Source: Paenibacillus sp. S150 (GTDB taxonomy: Bacteria; Bacillota; Bacilli; Paenibacillales; Paenibacillaceae). Taken from it: a DNA stretch of 64,000 nt. The notes beneath the pieces were generated by a model. That model worked only from the letters and a program-made list of their open reading frames with translations, was not told where the DNA came from and ran no database searches. Made by a program: the position numbers and the translations under genes. The stretch is taken from assembly GCF_019352175.1 (NCBI RefSeq), contig NZ_JACBYI010000001.1, forward strand, positions 248,001 to 312,000. Direction: 5' to 3'. Of the stretch, positions 42,687-52,086 are shown piece by piece (positions within the stretch are counted from its first letter, which is position 1; every line of letters starts with the position of its first letter).

Positions 42687-44537
42687 CTAAACAAACCTTT
42701 TAATAGTAACCTTACTGACATCCATTATATTAATAACACTATTCTTATTTTTATCTGATAAGCTGATTTGAATACTACCTGTTCTATTAAAACTTTTAAT
42801 AAAACCTTTATAACCTATCATTTCATTACTTGGATTCGTCATTCCATTTATTCCATAGCCATTAAAATCGATAACGAAAAAAATATGATCATTATATACT
42901 TCAATATCTACTTCAATTGAAGAGTCTACATCTGAGTAACACTCTTTCCCTGACATCTTAATTAAATTTATATGCTTTTTTATTTCATTGATCGTATTAG
43001 TAGCATCCGATTCTGCCTCATATTCTTTAAACAAATACGCCGTTTTAGGTATTACTCCAAAACTTGTTGACTGACCATAGAATCCAACCCCTACAAAATC
43101 GTTTTTAGGCAAAATGATATGTCTTTCTATACCACTTGCTAATGTAAAAGAGTAAGTATCAATAGATTTACGTTGCATCAGGACAGGCAGTGTTGATTTC
43201 CAGTTTATTTCAATTATCATGATGTTCTGATCTGTCACAATCTCACTAAAAAGTGAGTCTTTATATTTTTTTATCCATTGTCCAAAATACAGTGATGCGT
43301 AATCAATTTTATTGTTTTCAATTAAGGATAATGTTATTCCGAGTAAAGCTTGGTAATTATTCGAATCAAGCCTTAAGCTTGATCGGAACAACTCTTCAGC
43401 AGAGTTTGATTTTCCAAAAAACCTTTCAAATCCTCCTTTTACAGCAAGCGCATTCGAATTATTTGGATCTAGCGTTATCGCTGAATTAATGTGACCGTAT
43501 GCTTTCCTAATTTGGAACTGTTCTCTATAACAAAGCGCTAGATTCACATGTATAACAGCTTTTTTCTCGTAAGGTAATAATAATAATCTTTCATAGTTCA
43601 CAATTGCATTTTCAAGATCACAGTTCTTCCAATATGAAAAGGCAAGATTATTCAGTAATATCGCTGTGTCCGATTTGTTCCTATCCATTGCTTTTCTTAG
43701 TAATTCAATTGCTTTAGGATACTGCCCCTTTCTACCATAGCAGGTGCCTATAATAATTTGTGCTTCATAATGATTATTATTTATTTTCAATATCTTATCG
43801 CAAAATCTTATAGCTTTATTGAACTCATTAGCAATTTCAGCTACTACAGCACATTTAAAATATATTTCCTCAGTCTTCACATAAGAAGCTATTCTGTCGT
43901 AAATCCTTAAAGCCTTCTTGTATTTTCCAGCTTGTTCATATGAAGCAGCCTTGCTATACTCCTCTTGAAAGGATTGAATTAATCCAAGGACACTACTATT
44001 AAACCCAAAATCAGCATAACCATTTATGGTATGTTTGGATAATTCCCTTGTATATTGACCGTAGGCTTTTACATAATCATATATCTCATCAAATGATTTA
44101 TGGGTAAGTGTCTTATGAAACTTATATGTAAATGTTTTATCAGTAGTTGTTATAATGTCAATCCCATTTTGCTGTGTGGTTTCATCTATGTAATTTACCC
44201 ATTCCCATAGAAAAATATCATCTCTTTCAACATAGATAATAAAAATCGATTGTGGTTGATTGAGTAAGTAGTTTATCGTTTTAATTGGAACACTGAATTC
44301 AAATGTACCATCTTTATCTACAGTTTTTGTTGAATTACTCTTTAGTTGTAGATGTGTTCGAAAGTTAGTCATATATTTACAATTATTCTTAAGTTCTAAA
44401 ACTAAATCCACACCGTAATCTCCACCTGACTCTGTTCTAACCAAGTATTTTTCTTGAGGAACAATCAGCTGCAATTTTAGTATGCTTCTATTTTCTTGAT
44501 CGAAAGTGTCAAGTCTTTGCGGTAAATTTTCATCCAC
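42687..44537 (-). CDS. DUF4365-like nuclease-fold domain with TPR repeats
   Basis: GTG 44537 is preferred because GAGGAGA lies six bases upstream; ATG 44552 lacks a ribosome site. The 616-residue protein opens with a DUF4365-like, PD-(D/E)xK-related domain (GGDYGVDLVLELK and HLQLKSNS give the acidic and Q-x-K positions). A long TPR array follows (residues about 190-420), ending in a beta-rich tail. DUF4365 proteins are frequent in defence islands and may cleave nucleic acid. It has no obvious partner except the adjoining membrane protein. Confidence 0.65.
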   Translation of the reverse strand: MDENLPQRLDTFDQENRSILKLQLIVPQEKYLVRTESGGDYGVDLVLELKNNCKYMTNFRTHLQLKSNSTKTVDKDGTFEFSVPIKTINYLLNQPQSIFIIYVERDDIFLWEWVNYIDETTQQNGIDIITTTDKTFTYKFHKTLTHKSFDEIYDYVKAYGQYTRELSKHTINGYADFGFNSSVLGLIQSFQEEYSKAASYEQAGKYKKALRIYDRIASYVKTEEIYFKCAVVAEIANEFNKAIRFCDKILKINNNHYEAQIIIGTCYGRKGQYPKAIELLRKAMDRNKSDTAILLNNLAFSYWKNCDLENAIVNYERLLLLPYEKKAVIHVNLALCYREQFQIRKAYGHINSAITLDPNNSNALAVKGGFERFFGKSNSAEELFRSSLRLDSNNYQALLGITLSLIENNKIDYASLYFGQWIKKYKDSLFSEIVTDQNIMIIEINWKSTLPVLMQRKSIDTYSFTLASGIERHIILPKNDFVGVGFYGQSTSFGVIPKTAYLFKEYEAESDATNTINEIKKHINLIKMSGKECYSDVDSSIEVDIEVYNDHIFFVIDFNGYGINGMTNPSNEMIGYKGFIKSFNRTGSIQISLSDKNKNSVINIMDVSKVTIKRFV

Positions 44538-44661
44538 AAGTATTCTCCTCATTCTAGGGTTTTAAAAAGGTGCATTAATTACTGCATATTCATCATACTT
44601 ATAACAATTTATGTATAGTGCTCTAAGAAATTCACGCATAGATGAAGCAATATTTCGTTTT

Positions 44662-45408
44662 CTACTCATTCATTTGATATAAAACATTCTCAAGTATTGT
44701 TATTAAGCTATTCCTATTAGGGCCTTCTTTATCCAAAATCATTTCTTTAATATCTTCTTTAGCTCTATTCAACACCGAAATGCTTGTCGCTACAAATAAA
44801 GAAACAATAAAAATCACGAAAAAGAGTGTGGTATTTATTGTTATTTCAGGGGAGGTGGAATTTCGAATATTTAATGGTACATTTTCTTTTGCATTAAAAA
44901 AGGTATACATATGTGTTAATAGTTGAGTGAGATTAGGAATTGATATAGCTAGTACAATACTGGGGGCTACTAATGGAGAAAGCTTCCTTTTTTCATTATC
45001 TTTCGCGAAATTATCAATTAATTTTTCTATTTTCCATTTATTATATAGGTTATTCTCTATAAGGTATTCCGTGATAAGATGAAGCTGAATATCAGCTTTT
45101 GATTTTCTCCATTTTTTTGGACTAGAAATGATAGAGTACTGAATTTTAAGTATTTTCATCGCTTTCAAATCAAATAATTTATTTAGTCCATATAAAGATA
45201 AAATTAATAAAAAAGTACATATAAATGAAGAGATACAAAACCATAAATAAGAACGGAAAAATATTATTGAAATGCCGCTGGTTAATGCCATAAACATCGA
45301 TAAGTAAATTAAAAAAAGGTAGAATTTATGAAAATAATACATATGTGAATATATTAACGCTTTATTTGAAACTTGATCATTATAGAAAGTAAATAGATCT
45401 TCCTTCAA
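44662..45408 (-). CDS. Four-helix membrane protein of the defence island
   Basis: TTG 45408 has GGAGGAG five bases upstream and is preferred to ATG 45459. The 248-residue protein has two pairs of membrane helices: LFLIYLSMFMALTSGISIIF and WFCISSFICTFLLILSLYGL near the start, then two near the end (residues about 148-225), with a cytoplasmic charged loop between. No family is recognised. It lies 124 bases before the DUF4365-TPR gene on the same strand and could be its membrane partner or effector; this is only position-based. Confidence 0.55.
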   Translation of the reverse strand: MKEDLFTFYNDQVSNKALIYSHMYYFHKFYLFLIYLSMFMALTSGISIIFFRSYLWFCISSFICTFLLILSLYGLNKLFDLKAMKILKIQYSIISSPKKWRKSKADIQLHLITEYLIENNLYNKWKIEKLIDNFAKDNEKRKLSPLVAPSIVLAISIPNLTQLLTHMYTFFNAKENVPLNIRNSTSPEITINTTLFFVIFIVSLFVATSISVLNRAKEDIKEMILDKEGPNRNSLITILENVLYQMNE

Positions 45409-45651
45409 AAATTCTCCTCCCCATAACTTTAATGACAAGCTATAAAAAATTAACATCACTCTTTTAAAACTATCTATTGGTTTTAAAACCTAGAAAAATA
45501 TTTCTTGAAAAAGTGAATATGTATTTATAATATTTCGACAAACCTTTTCCTTCTTCCTTCCAAATATAAGATAAACCCGCATTTCGTTTACACTTTTGTC
45601 GAATGATTGAACTTGACTATATTACTTCAAATTCAAAATTTGATCAAAATA

Positions 45652-45700
45652 AAAACAAAGACTGCAACTCATTAATCAACGAGTATACAATCTTTGTTTT
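45652..45700. terminator. Long hairpin terminator
   Basis: AAAACAAAGA (45652-45661) and TCTTTGTTTT (45691-45700) pair perfectly, with further ACTC/GAGT pairing inside. The A-rich left and T-rich right flanks would let it act in both directions. It lies in a 478-base gap between the - strand membrane protein and the + strand repeat protein; the remainder of the gap shows no gene. Confidence 0.55.
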
Positions 45701-45779
45701 AGCAGCTTAGCCTATTTGATGGTTTTATACTAAAGTATATTTAAATATTGTTTAAAATATTCGCGGACTAGTAGATTTA

Positions 45780-45807
45780 TTGACGATATTATTCACTACA
45801 CGATATT
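45780..45807 (+). promoter_or_regulatory. Candidate promoter of the repeat-protein gene
   Basis: TTGACG (45780-45785) and GATATT (45802-45807) are spaced by 16 bases, about 80 bases before ATG 45887. The -35 is good; the -10 matches four of six consensus positions. Confidence 0.3.
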
Positions 45808-45886
45808 AAAATTAAAGTAAATGATCACCTCAGCAAGATGTGCTAATCTATAATTGGAAACTATTTAAATAAATAGGAGGTTCGAA

Positions 45887-46288
45887 ATGTGGAATAGAAA
45901 CAAATATAAGGGGCCCGGTGGTGGGCTTTACAATGGACCTGGAGGAGGACTTTATAACGGGCCAGGGGGCGGCGCTTATAATGGACCAGGCGGTGGCCTT
46001 TATAATGGACCAGGGGGCGGTCTCTATAATGGGCCCGGGGGTGGTCTTTATAATGGACCAGGGGGCGGTCTCTATAATGGGCCCGGGGGTGGTCTCTATA
46101 ATGGGCCCGGAGGCGGTCTTTATAATGGACCAGGTGGAGGACTTTATAATGGGCCGGGAGGCGGTCTTTATAATGGCCCTACTCCCTATATGAGTAATAT
46201 TCCTCCATGGCAGGTATTTGTGCAGGAGTTGGAGAGACGCGGAATGAATAGACATGCTGAACTTATTCGAAAATATCATTTGAATTGA
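45887..46288 (+). CDS. [14 protein letters not shown] protein
   Basis: This 133-residue protein has TAGGAGG before ATG 45887. After MWNRNKYK come eleven perfect or near-perfect copies of G-P-G-G-G-L-Y-N (copy 3 has Ala for Leu). The end is a short conserved-looking helical domain, [20 protein letters not shown]. Related GPGGGLY repeat proteins occur in other Bacillales, as I recall, with no known role. There is no signal peptide or anchor. The codons vary synonymously between units, so selection keeps the protein repeat. A strong terminator follows. Confidence 0.75.
   Translation: MWNRNKYKGPGGGLYNGPGGGLYNGPGGGAYNGPGGGLYNGPGGGLYNGPGGGLYNGPGGGLYNGPGGGLYNGPGGGLYNGPGGGLYNGPGGGLYNGPTPYMSNIPPWQVFVQELERRGMNRHAELIRKYHLN
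45911..46174 (+). repeat. Eleven tandem 24-bp units
   Basis: Each 24-base unit encodes G-P-G-G-G-[LA]-Y-N. Units differ mostly at third positions (GGGCCCGGGGGTGGT against GGACCAGGGGGCGGT), consistent with repeated unequal exchange under protein-level selection. Copy number is likely to vary between strains. Confidence 0.9.
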
Positions 46289-46290
46289 CA

Positions 46291-46320
46291 AAAAGCCGGC
46301 AGTTTTAACTGTCGGCCTTT
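46291..46320 (+). terminator. Terminator of the repeat-protein gene
   Basis: GCCGGCAGTT (46295-46304) pairs with AACTGTCGGC (46307-46316) with one G-T pair, flanked by AAAA and TTT. It lies seven bases after the stop. Confidence 0.7.
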
Positions 46321-46400
46321 ATATTTCCTATTCAAAAATTAAAAGTGAGATTATCGTAATTAATTGATTCGTTATTCGCGCTAGCATCAGCGTATCTTAA

Positions 46401-46432
46401 AAACAGCGCATAATTAATCTTATGCGCTGTTT
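46401..46432. terminator. Perfect palindromic terminator-like hairpin
   Basis: AAACAGCGCATAA (46401-46413) and TTATGCGCTGTTT (46420-46432) form a perfect 13-bp stem around TTAATC. It sits in the gap between the defence island and the polysaccharide locus and would end transcription from either side. Confidence 0.6.
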
Positions 46433-46479
46433 CTTGATACTATATTTTTCTTATTAGTAATATGATATATCCTTATTAA

Positions 46480-46740
46480 AAGTGTTCAACTCCAGTCGCA
46501 CGTATGCGATAAAGAAAGGATCGACCGTGCGGAGTTCCCGGAGCCGGTCCAATACATCCCCAGACACAAAGAATTAATCAGGCAGCACTTTGGCCGATTC
46601 TTTCACCAGCAGCATTAGTCGAGAAACGGCATGCCTTCAATCTGTTTTCGCATTATCAGAAATCCAAAAAGTTTCCCTTCCGTCCCTGTGCACACTAGCT
46701 TAGTTTCGGTCTGGCTTGATCAGAGGAGCACCGCTGCTAT
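46480..46740 (-). pseudogene. Decayed gene remnant downstream of the GH28-like gene
   Basis: On the - strand, coding-like peptides appear in two frames. LVCTGTEGKLFGFLIMRKQI ends at a stop near 46615, and LMLLVKESAKVLPD in the next frame meets a stop, then FFVSGDVLDRLRELRTVDPF continues to VRLELN. Shifts and stops make it non-functional. It may be the end of another polysaccharide-utilisation gene, but I cannot name it. Confidence 0.45.
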
Positions 46741-46767
46741 GAGTTTTGGCATTGGAGGATATACAAC

Positions 46768-48225
46768 TTATACTTTTGATTTTTGCATTTTCACTTCAGT
46801 GACATGAGGTCCTATCAGAACATCTTGCATAAAGTCAAAATGTCTCCCATTGATAAGAACGTTATCAAATATAACTCCCTCGACTTTCCGAGTTTCATCA
46901 TAGCCTTCTATATGTGATCGATTGGCACAACTGCCTGTATAACTTATATTCTTGAATAGAATTTTTCGAATCTGCTTACCAGGAGCGGGATTGTATTTCG
47001 GGTTTTGCAGCACTCTCACATTGAATAGCTCACCCAATTCAAATGGTTCAATGCGGATATTTTCGAAAGTAACATTCTGCACTGAGTTATTATCGCCTGC
47101 ATTGATTGCCAGACACCCCCAATAATCTGGTTGAGGCTCATGATGCTCTAGAATATCAATTTCATTAATGATGACATTTTCAATGACATCCCCCTCCCCT
47201 TCATAACCACCGTGGGTACCGATATTCACCGGATGAGCGACATCCGCCCATAATATAGAGTTCTGGACAGAGATGTTGCGTGTATTCCCCCTAAACTCTC
47301 CGCGTGAAGCATAAATGGCAATACTATCATCGGAAGTACGTAGGAATACACCGTCAATACTCACATTGGAGCAGGCCATCATGTCAATTCCATCGCACCA
47401 TCCACGGGTACTAAATGACTTTATATTTCTAATTTGTATATCTGTAGATTGCCCAAGAAGAATCGTATAATGGGGAGGATCAATCACTGTAATTCCTTCA
47501 ACAGAAATATTACGGGAATAATTAATTTCAACCCCTCTATAATAGGTGGTTTTCACAAAATCCTCCATGAACAAGATTCCCCTACCCCGAATACACACTT
47601 CCTCCACCTGATTACAGATAAATCCTCCAATGATTAGCGCTCCCCCCGCTGTATATACATTAGTAAAAGAAGGAATTTCCAATCTGTCTGTATCAAAACG
47701 ATGGATGCCGGAATCAAAATAAATATACTTGGAATCTCCATTCTTGGACACAGCATATAGCAAATCAATTAGCTCTGCAGTGTTATGCATCCCTGCTTTC
47801 AACCACAAGACATCAGACCGCGAAGGATCGGGGATTTCCTGCTCCACGGCATTGGCAAGAATATGCAGATTGTGAAATCGGTCCCCATTAATTTCCAAAG
47901 ATAATTGCCGCGGTCCATCCAGTTGAAGCTTAATTTTGTTGCCTTCATACTCACACTTCAATCCGCAAGCAATGGGACGGATAGCAACCTCTTGGACCAA
48001 TCCCTCAAGTTTTATAATCTCTAATTCCACGGGACCCGCACAGTCAAAGGTAACCATAGATGCATTTCTGACATGATGCATATCTACCTTCACGTTATAA
48101 TTGAATATTGTTTGCCATTCTCCACCAATAGCTCTTACTCTTACTGAAAAATCCGGATTTCCTTTCAAACCATCAGGTGCAGAGTAGACGACTAAGTCCT
48201 TCATAGCTTCCTGCACATAGATCAC
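46768..48225 (-). CDS. GH28-like right-handed beta-helix hydrolase
   Basis: This 485-residue protein has a short beta-sandwich start and then a parallel beta-helix (residues about 170-470). GWCDGIDMM (near 276-283) and RTSDDSIAIYA (near 296-306) match the catalytic aspartate regions of family 28 polygalacturonase-like enzymes. No signal peptide is present, so it acts inside the cell on imported oligosaccharides. GTG 48225 sits close to GGAGGGG; GTG 48216 is a possible alternative start. It is the last gene of the transporter operon, which supports an oligo-uronide or pectin-related substrate. Confidence 0.75.
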   Translation of the reverse strand: MIYVQEAMKDLVVYSAPDGLKGNPDFSVRVRAIGGEWQTIFNYNVKVDMHHVRNASMVTFDCAGPVELEIIKLEGLVQEVAIRPIACGLKCEYEGNKIKLQLDGPRQLSLEINGDRFHNLHILANAVEQEIPDPSRSDVLWLKAGMHNTAELIDLLYAVSKNGDSKYIYFDSGIHRFDTDRLEIPSFTNVYTAGGALIIGGFICNQVEEVCIRGRGILFMEDFVKTTYYRGVEINYSRNISVEGITVIDPPHYTILLGQSTDIQIRNIKSFSTRGWCDGIDMMACSNVSIDGVFLRTSDDSIAIYASRGEFRGNTRNISVQNSILWADVAHPVNIGTHGGYEGEGDVIENVIINEIDILEHHEPQPDYWGCLAINAGDNNSVQNVTFENIRIEPFELGELFNVRVLQNPKYNPAPGKQIRKILFKNISYTGSCANRSHIEGYDETRKVEGVIFDNVLINGRHFDFMQDVLIGPHVTEVKMQKSKV

Positions 48226-48259
48226 CCCTCCTAAATTACCTTTATTGTACTCAGCCTGC

Positions 48260-49183
48260 TCAACCTTTTACTGATCCAAGCAACACGCCTTTGATGAAAA
48301 ATTTCTGAGCAAATGGATAAATGATAACCATCGGAAGTGAAGATAATACCATTGCTGACAACTGAAGGGTTTTGGCAGTAACAATGCCATGGCCTTGTGC
48401 CCTGGAGTATAGCTCTGCCACAGCCGGATTGTTAGCACTTACTACGTTGGCCATCTGATTAATCGCATCCGTAGACTGGATCAGCTTCAGAATCATATAT
48501 TGAAGTGTTTGGAGTTCAGAAGATTGGGTGAAATAAAGTGTCGTGCCATAATCGTTCCAAGTGGCGACAGCCGTAAAGACGGAAAGAGCAGCCAAGACCG
48601 GCTTAGATAATGGAATAACAATTCTGAAGAAAATAGTAAATTCATTTGCTCCATCAATTTTCACCGATTCATACAATGCCTCAGGAATCGCCTTGAAATT
48701 AGCATTAAGTATAATAACATTCCAAAATCCCCCGAACAGACTTGGGATAATATATACCCAGTAGCTATCATACAAACCAAGCCAGTTCATCAGCATGTAA
48801 GAAGGAATCAGCCCTCCACTAAAGTACATGCTTGTGAAACCGATAATCACATACATCTTTTTCCCCTTTAAATAAGGACGCGAGAAAGCATAAGTAAACA
48901 TTGCCGTATATAATATAGAAACTATCGTTACAATAACAGTTCGCGAACCGCTAATCCAGATAGACTGAAGGATTCCCGGATCTGCCAGAATTGTTCTCCA
49001 GCTTGCCCATGTGAATTCTCTGGGCCATAAAAATATTGGACCGCTTACCAGATCGTCTCCTGTATTTAGAGAGTTAGCGACAGAAAACCAAAACGGATAT
49101 ATAGTAATGACCATTACAAATAACATGAAAATAACATTCGATACAGTAAACATTTTCTCTCTCCAGCTCTTACCTCCAACCAT
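48260..49183 (-). CDS. Sugar ABC transporter permease (LplC-like)
   Basis: This 307-residue protein has six membrane segments and the permease loop motif KIDGANEFTIFFRIVIPLSKP, the EAA-type contact for the ATPase. It matches the LplC/YtcP group of carbohydrate permeases. Its ATG 49183 lies 13 bases after the upstream permease stop and has GGAGG nearby. It would import oligosaccharides captured by the lipoprotein encoded upstream. The ATPase subunit is not present; a shared MsmX-type ATPase is usual for such systems. Confidence 0.85.
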   Translation of the reverse strand: MVGGKSWREKMFTVSNVIFMLFVMVITIYPFWFSVANSLNTGDDLVSGPIFLWPREFTWASWRTILADPGILQSIWISGSRTVIVTIVSILYTAMFTYAFSRPYLKGKKMYVIIGFTSMYFSGGLIPSYMLMNWLGLYDSYWVYIIPSLFGGFWNVIILNANFKAIPEALYESVKIDGANEFTIFFRIVIPLSKPVLAALSVFTAVATWNDYGTTLYFTQSSELQTLQYMILKLIQSTDAINQMANVVSANNPAVAELYSRAQGHGIVTAKTLQLSAMVLSSLPMVIIYPFAQKFFIKGVLLGSVKG

Positions 49184-49195
49184 AACATTTCCTCC

Positions 49196-50191
49196 TTAAA
49201 ACAAACCTGACTTAGTCAATTTCTTTGATAAATAGTTTGCTCCAACCAGCAGTGCAACTGCAAACACAGACTTCATCAACCCGATAGCCGTAGCAGAAGC
49301 AAACTGAAATTGTTTAAGCCCTGTAGAATAAACGAAGGTATCTATAACCTGGCTTGATGGCATGTTCAATGAGTTCTGCAAAACATAAATCTGCGTAAAG
49401 TTATTATTCAACATGCCGCTAACGGCAAAGATGATCATAATCATTAAGGTTGGCATAATGCTGGGCATGGTAATATGCCATATCCGTTTGAAACGGCCTG
49501 CTCCATCTATGGCGGCAGCCTCATATAAGGATTGGTCTATGCCAGCCATTGCAGCCAGATACAAGATCGCTCCCCAGCCCAATTCTTTCAATAAATTAGT
49601 TCCAATGGCGATGCCCCAAAAATATCTAGGATCTCCCAAAAACAGTATTGCTTCATTGATCAGTCCCAGCTTTAAGAGGATGTAATTCACGATACCACCA
49701 TCTGGATTAAGCAGAGTAATGAACAATCCTCCAAAAATAACCCAGGATAAGAAATGCGGTAAGTAGGTAACCGTCTGAATCAAAGACTTAAACCTTGTAT
49801 TTTTGACTTCATTAAGCAACAACGCAAATATAAGAGTAATTGGAATCCCAACCAGCGAACCCAAAAGATTGATTCCAAGCGTATTTTTTACCATAGGCCA
49901 AAATTCAAAGTGTCGGAAAACAAACTTGAAATTATCAAAGTGGTTCCACTGGCTTGTAAATATGCCTTTGACTCCCGTTATTGGATCATAAGCTTTAAAT
50001 GCCATCAGCAACCCGTACATCGGAACAAAGCTGAAAATAAAAATAAGGATAACTGCAGGCCAGAGCATAACCGCAAGCTCCGTCTGAGTACGAATATCAT
50101 GTCCAAGTTTAAATGGCTTTTTTCTTTTGACTCTCTTTCTACTGTTAACACTCTCTGGTGGGATACCTTGCTTTGCATTAGGATTCTCCAC
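49196..50191 (-). CDS. Sugar ABC transporter permease (LplB-like)
   Basis: GTG 50191 is chosen because GGGGGAGG lies seven bases upstream; the longer frame to 50269 has no ribosome site. The 331-residue protein has a basic start, six membrane segments and the EAA-type motif AAIDGAGRFKRIWHITMPSI. It pairs with the LplC-like permease in a heterodimeric importer and belongs to the LplB group common in Paenibacillus. Confidence 0.85.
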   Translation of the reverse strand: MENPNAKQGIPPESVNSRKRVKRKKPFKLGHDIRTQTELAVMLWPAVILIFIFSFVPMYGLLMAFKAYDPITGVKGIFTSQWNHFDNFKFVFRHFEFWPMVKNTLGINLLGSLVGIPITLIFALLLNEVKNTRFKSLIQTVTYLPHFLSWVIFGGLFITLLNPDGGIVNYILLKLGLINEAILFLGDPRYFWGIAIGTNLLKELGWGAILYLAAMAGIDQSLYEAAAIDGAGRFKRIWHITMPSIMPTLMIMIIFAVSGMLNNNFTQIYVLQNSLNMPSSQVIDTFVYSTGLKQFQFASATAIGLMKSVFAVALLVGANYLSKKLTKSGLF

Positions 50192-50276
50192 GATCCGACC
50201 TCCCCCAAAAAAAATTGATAGTGCCAAAAATGCATCATGCACTTTGGCACTATTCATCTCTAGAATCAAATTCTGT

Positions 50277-51974
50277 TTAATTAACTCCTTTTACGATAAT
50301 TCCTAGTTCCTGAGACTTCTTCTGAAGCTCTGTATCCAGTGCCGCATCAAGCTGTTCGATTTTTAAATCCTTTAGCTTCGCTATGAAATCATCGTAATAC
50401 TTATTAAAAGTGGCCTCATCTTTTGCCAAAATAATCTTGGCTACCTGGGCCTCCATATATTGCTGGATTTGATCCCGGATTAACTGATTTTCACTGCCGG
50501 CTGCATAGAAATCACTTGGCAAAGTTAATACAGATGCGTCGTATCTTTCAATTTCCGGCTGTCTCGCATATGCAGTCTGTGCTTCCATTTGAATCAGACC
50601 GCCAGCACCTTCCTGCTTAGTTGGTGCAGGCTGCACATGCTCAAGGAAAGCTGAATTAATGAATTGCCAGAAAATATCCACTCCGGTGCTAGATCCATTT
50701 TTCTGATCCTCTATACCCTTGTCGGTTCGCGTAATCAAACCTTTGTCGTCTTTTGTATAGTGCTCGCCTTCAATGCCGAAGTTGGTCAGAGTCAATCCTT
50801 CAGAACTTGTCATGTAGCTGAGCCATTTAGCAAGTTTTTCCGGTTCTTTTACTGTTTTGGAGATCAGTGTTTGCATCCAGCCGCGTCCTGGTTCCGACCA
50901 ATAAGCAAAAACCGGCTTGGCGTCTGTAGTAGAAGAAATCACTCCAGGTGAAACCCAGAAATCAAGCTGATCAAATTTTGCATTTGTTGTGTTCCCAATA
51001 AACATAAACACGCGTTTGGACAAGATATTGGCATCAATACCCGCTCCATCGGTTGTCATTTGACCAGCATCGAAATACCCGCCTTGTGCTGCCTTAAAAA
51101 GGAACTGAACAGCTTCCTTGTTTGCATCAGACAGAAGAATGTTCCGGTATTTCCCATCCTTGTCTATGGGCATTCCCCCAAAGGATGCCTGAAGATACTG
51201 AAGTGTTTCGCCATGATAATTCTTGCCATGAATCTGAAGCGGAATAACAGCCTGGCCGTCTACCTTAAGGTTCATATCTTTAACCTTTTTGAGTGCTGCA
51301 AGCACATCCTCCTCTGTTTTCAAATCAGAGAGTTCAAGGCCTGCCTCTTTCAAAAGATTGGTGTTGACCACTATCCCCTTGTTCCAAGAATATTTGGCCA
51401 TATCTGTGTAATACTCGCTTGACGGAGGGTATTGTTCTTTCGCGTCATCACTGGTAACATGACTCCCCAGCGCATACCACCCCCCATAATATTTGACCAT
51501 TTGTTCTTTAAGATCTGCCGGGTAATCTTTAAGCAGATGTGAATCAGGATCATATTTTGTCAGAAACTCTTCTATATCCCACACTTTCCCTGCCTGTACA
51601 AGCTTTTTCCCCATATCCGGACCTACGGTCGTAATGACGTCTGGGAAATCTCCCGAAGATACCATCAACAAATTCAGTTTCGTATCACCGTCTTGCGCCG
51701 GGATGTTGTAGTTGAAGGTGACTCCTGTATTTTTGGTGATTTCGCCCGTAACACTGCCCGGTTCTGTGGACCACTGAGGTGGGTTCCAAAATCCTGTTGT
51801 TGCAAACCAGGTATAATCTACCGGTTCCGCAGAAGATACATTATTGTTTTGCTGGTTCGTTTCGTTACCGTTGTTCTCGTTGTTGTCAACATTATTGCTG
51901 GTATTGTTGCCACCGCATCCTGAAAGCGCAATCAAAGATGTCAGTGTAAGAATGGCAAGCATTTTAAGCTTCAT
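50277..51974 (-). CDS. Lipoprotein sugar-binding protein (LplA-like)
   Basis: This 565-residue protein has a lipoprotein signal (TLTSLIALSGCGG, lipid on the Cys of L-S-G-C), an Asn-rich linker and a large extracellular solute-binding fold. Its size and the aromatic residues fit the family of oligosaccharide binders that pair with LplB/LplC permeases. It is the first gene of the import operon and lies directly downstream of the YesN/YesM pair that probably controls it. Confidence 0.85.
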   Translation of the reverse strand: MKLKMLAILTLTSLIALSGCGGNNTSNNVDNNENNGNETNQQNNNVSSAEPVDYTWFATTGFWNPPQWSTEPGSVTGEITKNTGVTFNYNIPAQDGDTKLNLLMVSSGDFPDVITTVGPDMGKKLVQAGKVWDIEEFLTKYDPDSHLLKDYPADLKEQMVKYYGGWYALGSHVTSDDAKEQYPPSSEYYTDMAKYSWNKGIVVNTNLLKEAGLELSDLKTEEDVLAALKKVKDMNLKVDGQAVIPLQIHGKNYHGETLQYLQASFGGMPIDKDGKYRNILLSDANKEAVQFLFKAAQGGYFDAGQMTTDGAGIDANILSKRVFMFIGNTTNAKFDQLDFWVSPGVISSTTDAKPVFAYWSEPGRGWMQTLISKTVKEPEKLAKWLSYMTSSEGLTLTNFGIEGEHYTKDDKGLITRTDKGIEDQKNGSSTGVDIFWQFINSAFLEHVQPAPTKQEGAGGLIQMEAQTAYARQPEIERYDASVLTLPSDFYAAGSENQLIRDQIQQYMEAQVAKIILAKDEATFNKYYDDFIAKLKDLKIEQLDAALDTELQKKSQELGIIVKGVN

Positions 51975-52086
51975 ACTTTTCTATTCCCCCTTATATTGTT
52001 TGGCTATTTCTCTTTTATTGTAGCCTTCCATTCATAAACCCCATATGTTTGAGTTTTGTTCTTTTGGTGTTGGGTTCATATAAAGG

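Noticed and set aside
45911..46174. The 24-bp tandem array as a CRISPR or an iteron origin
   Set aside because: There are no spacers, the units are in frame and coding, and the codon variation is synonymous.
45848..46291. A 147-codon antisense frame opposite the repeat gene, rich in Ile/Thr/Pro/Ser repeats
   Set aside because: It is the reverse reading of the GPGGGLYN array; the + strand frame has the ribosome site, terminator and a non-repeat C-terminal domain.
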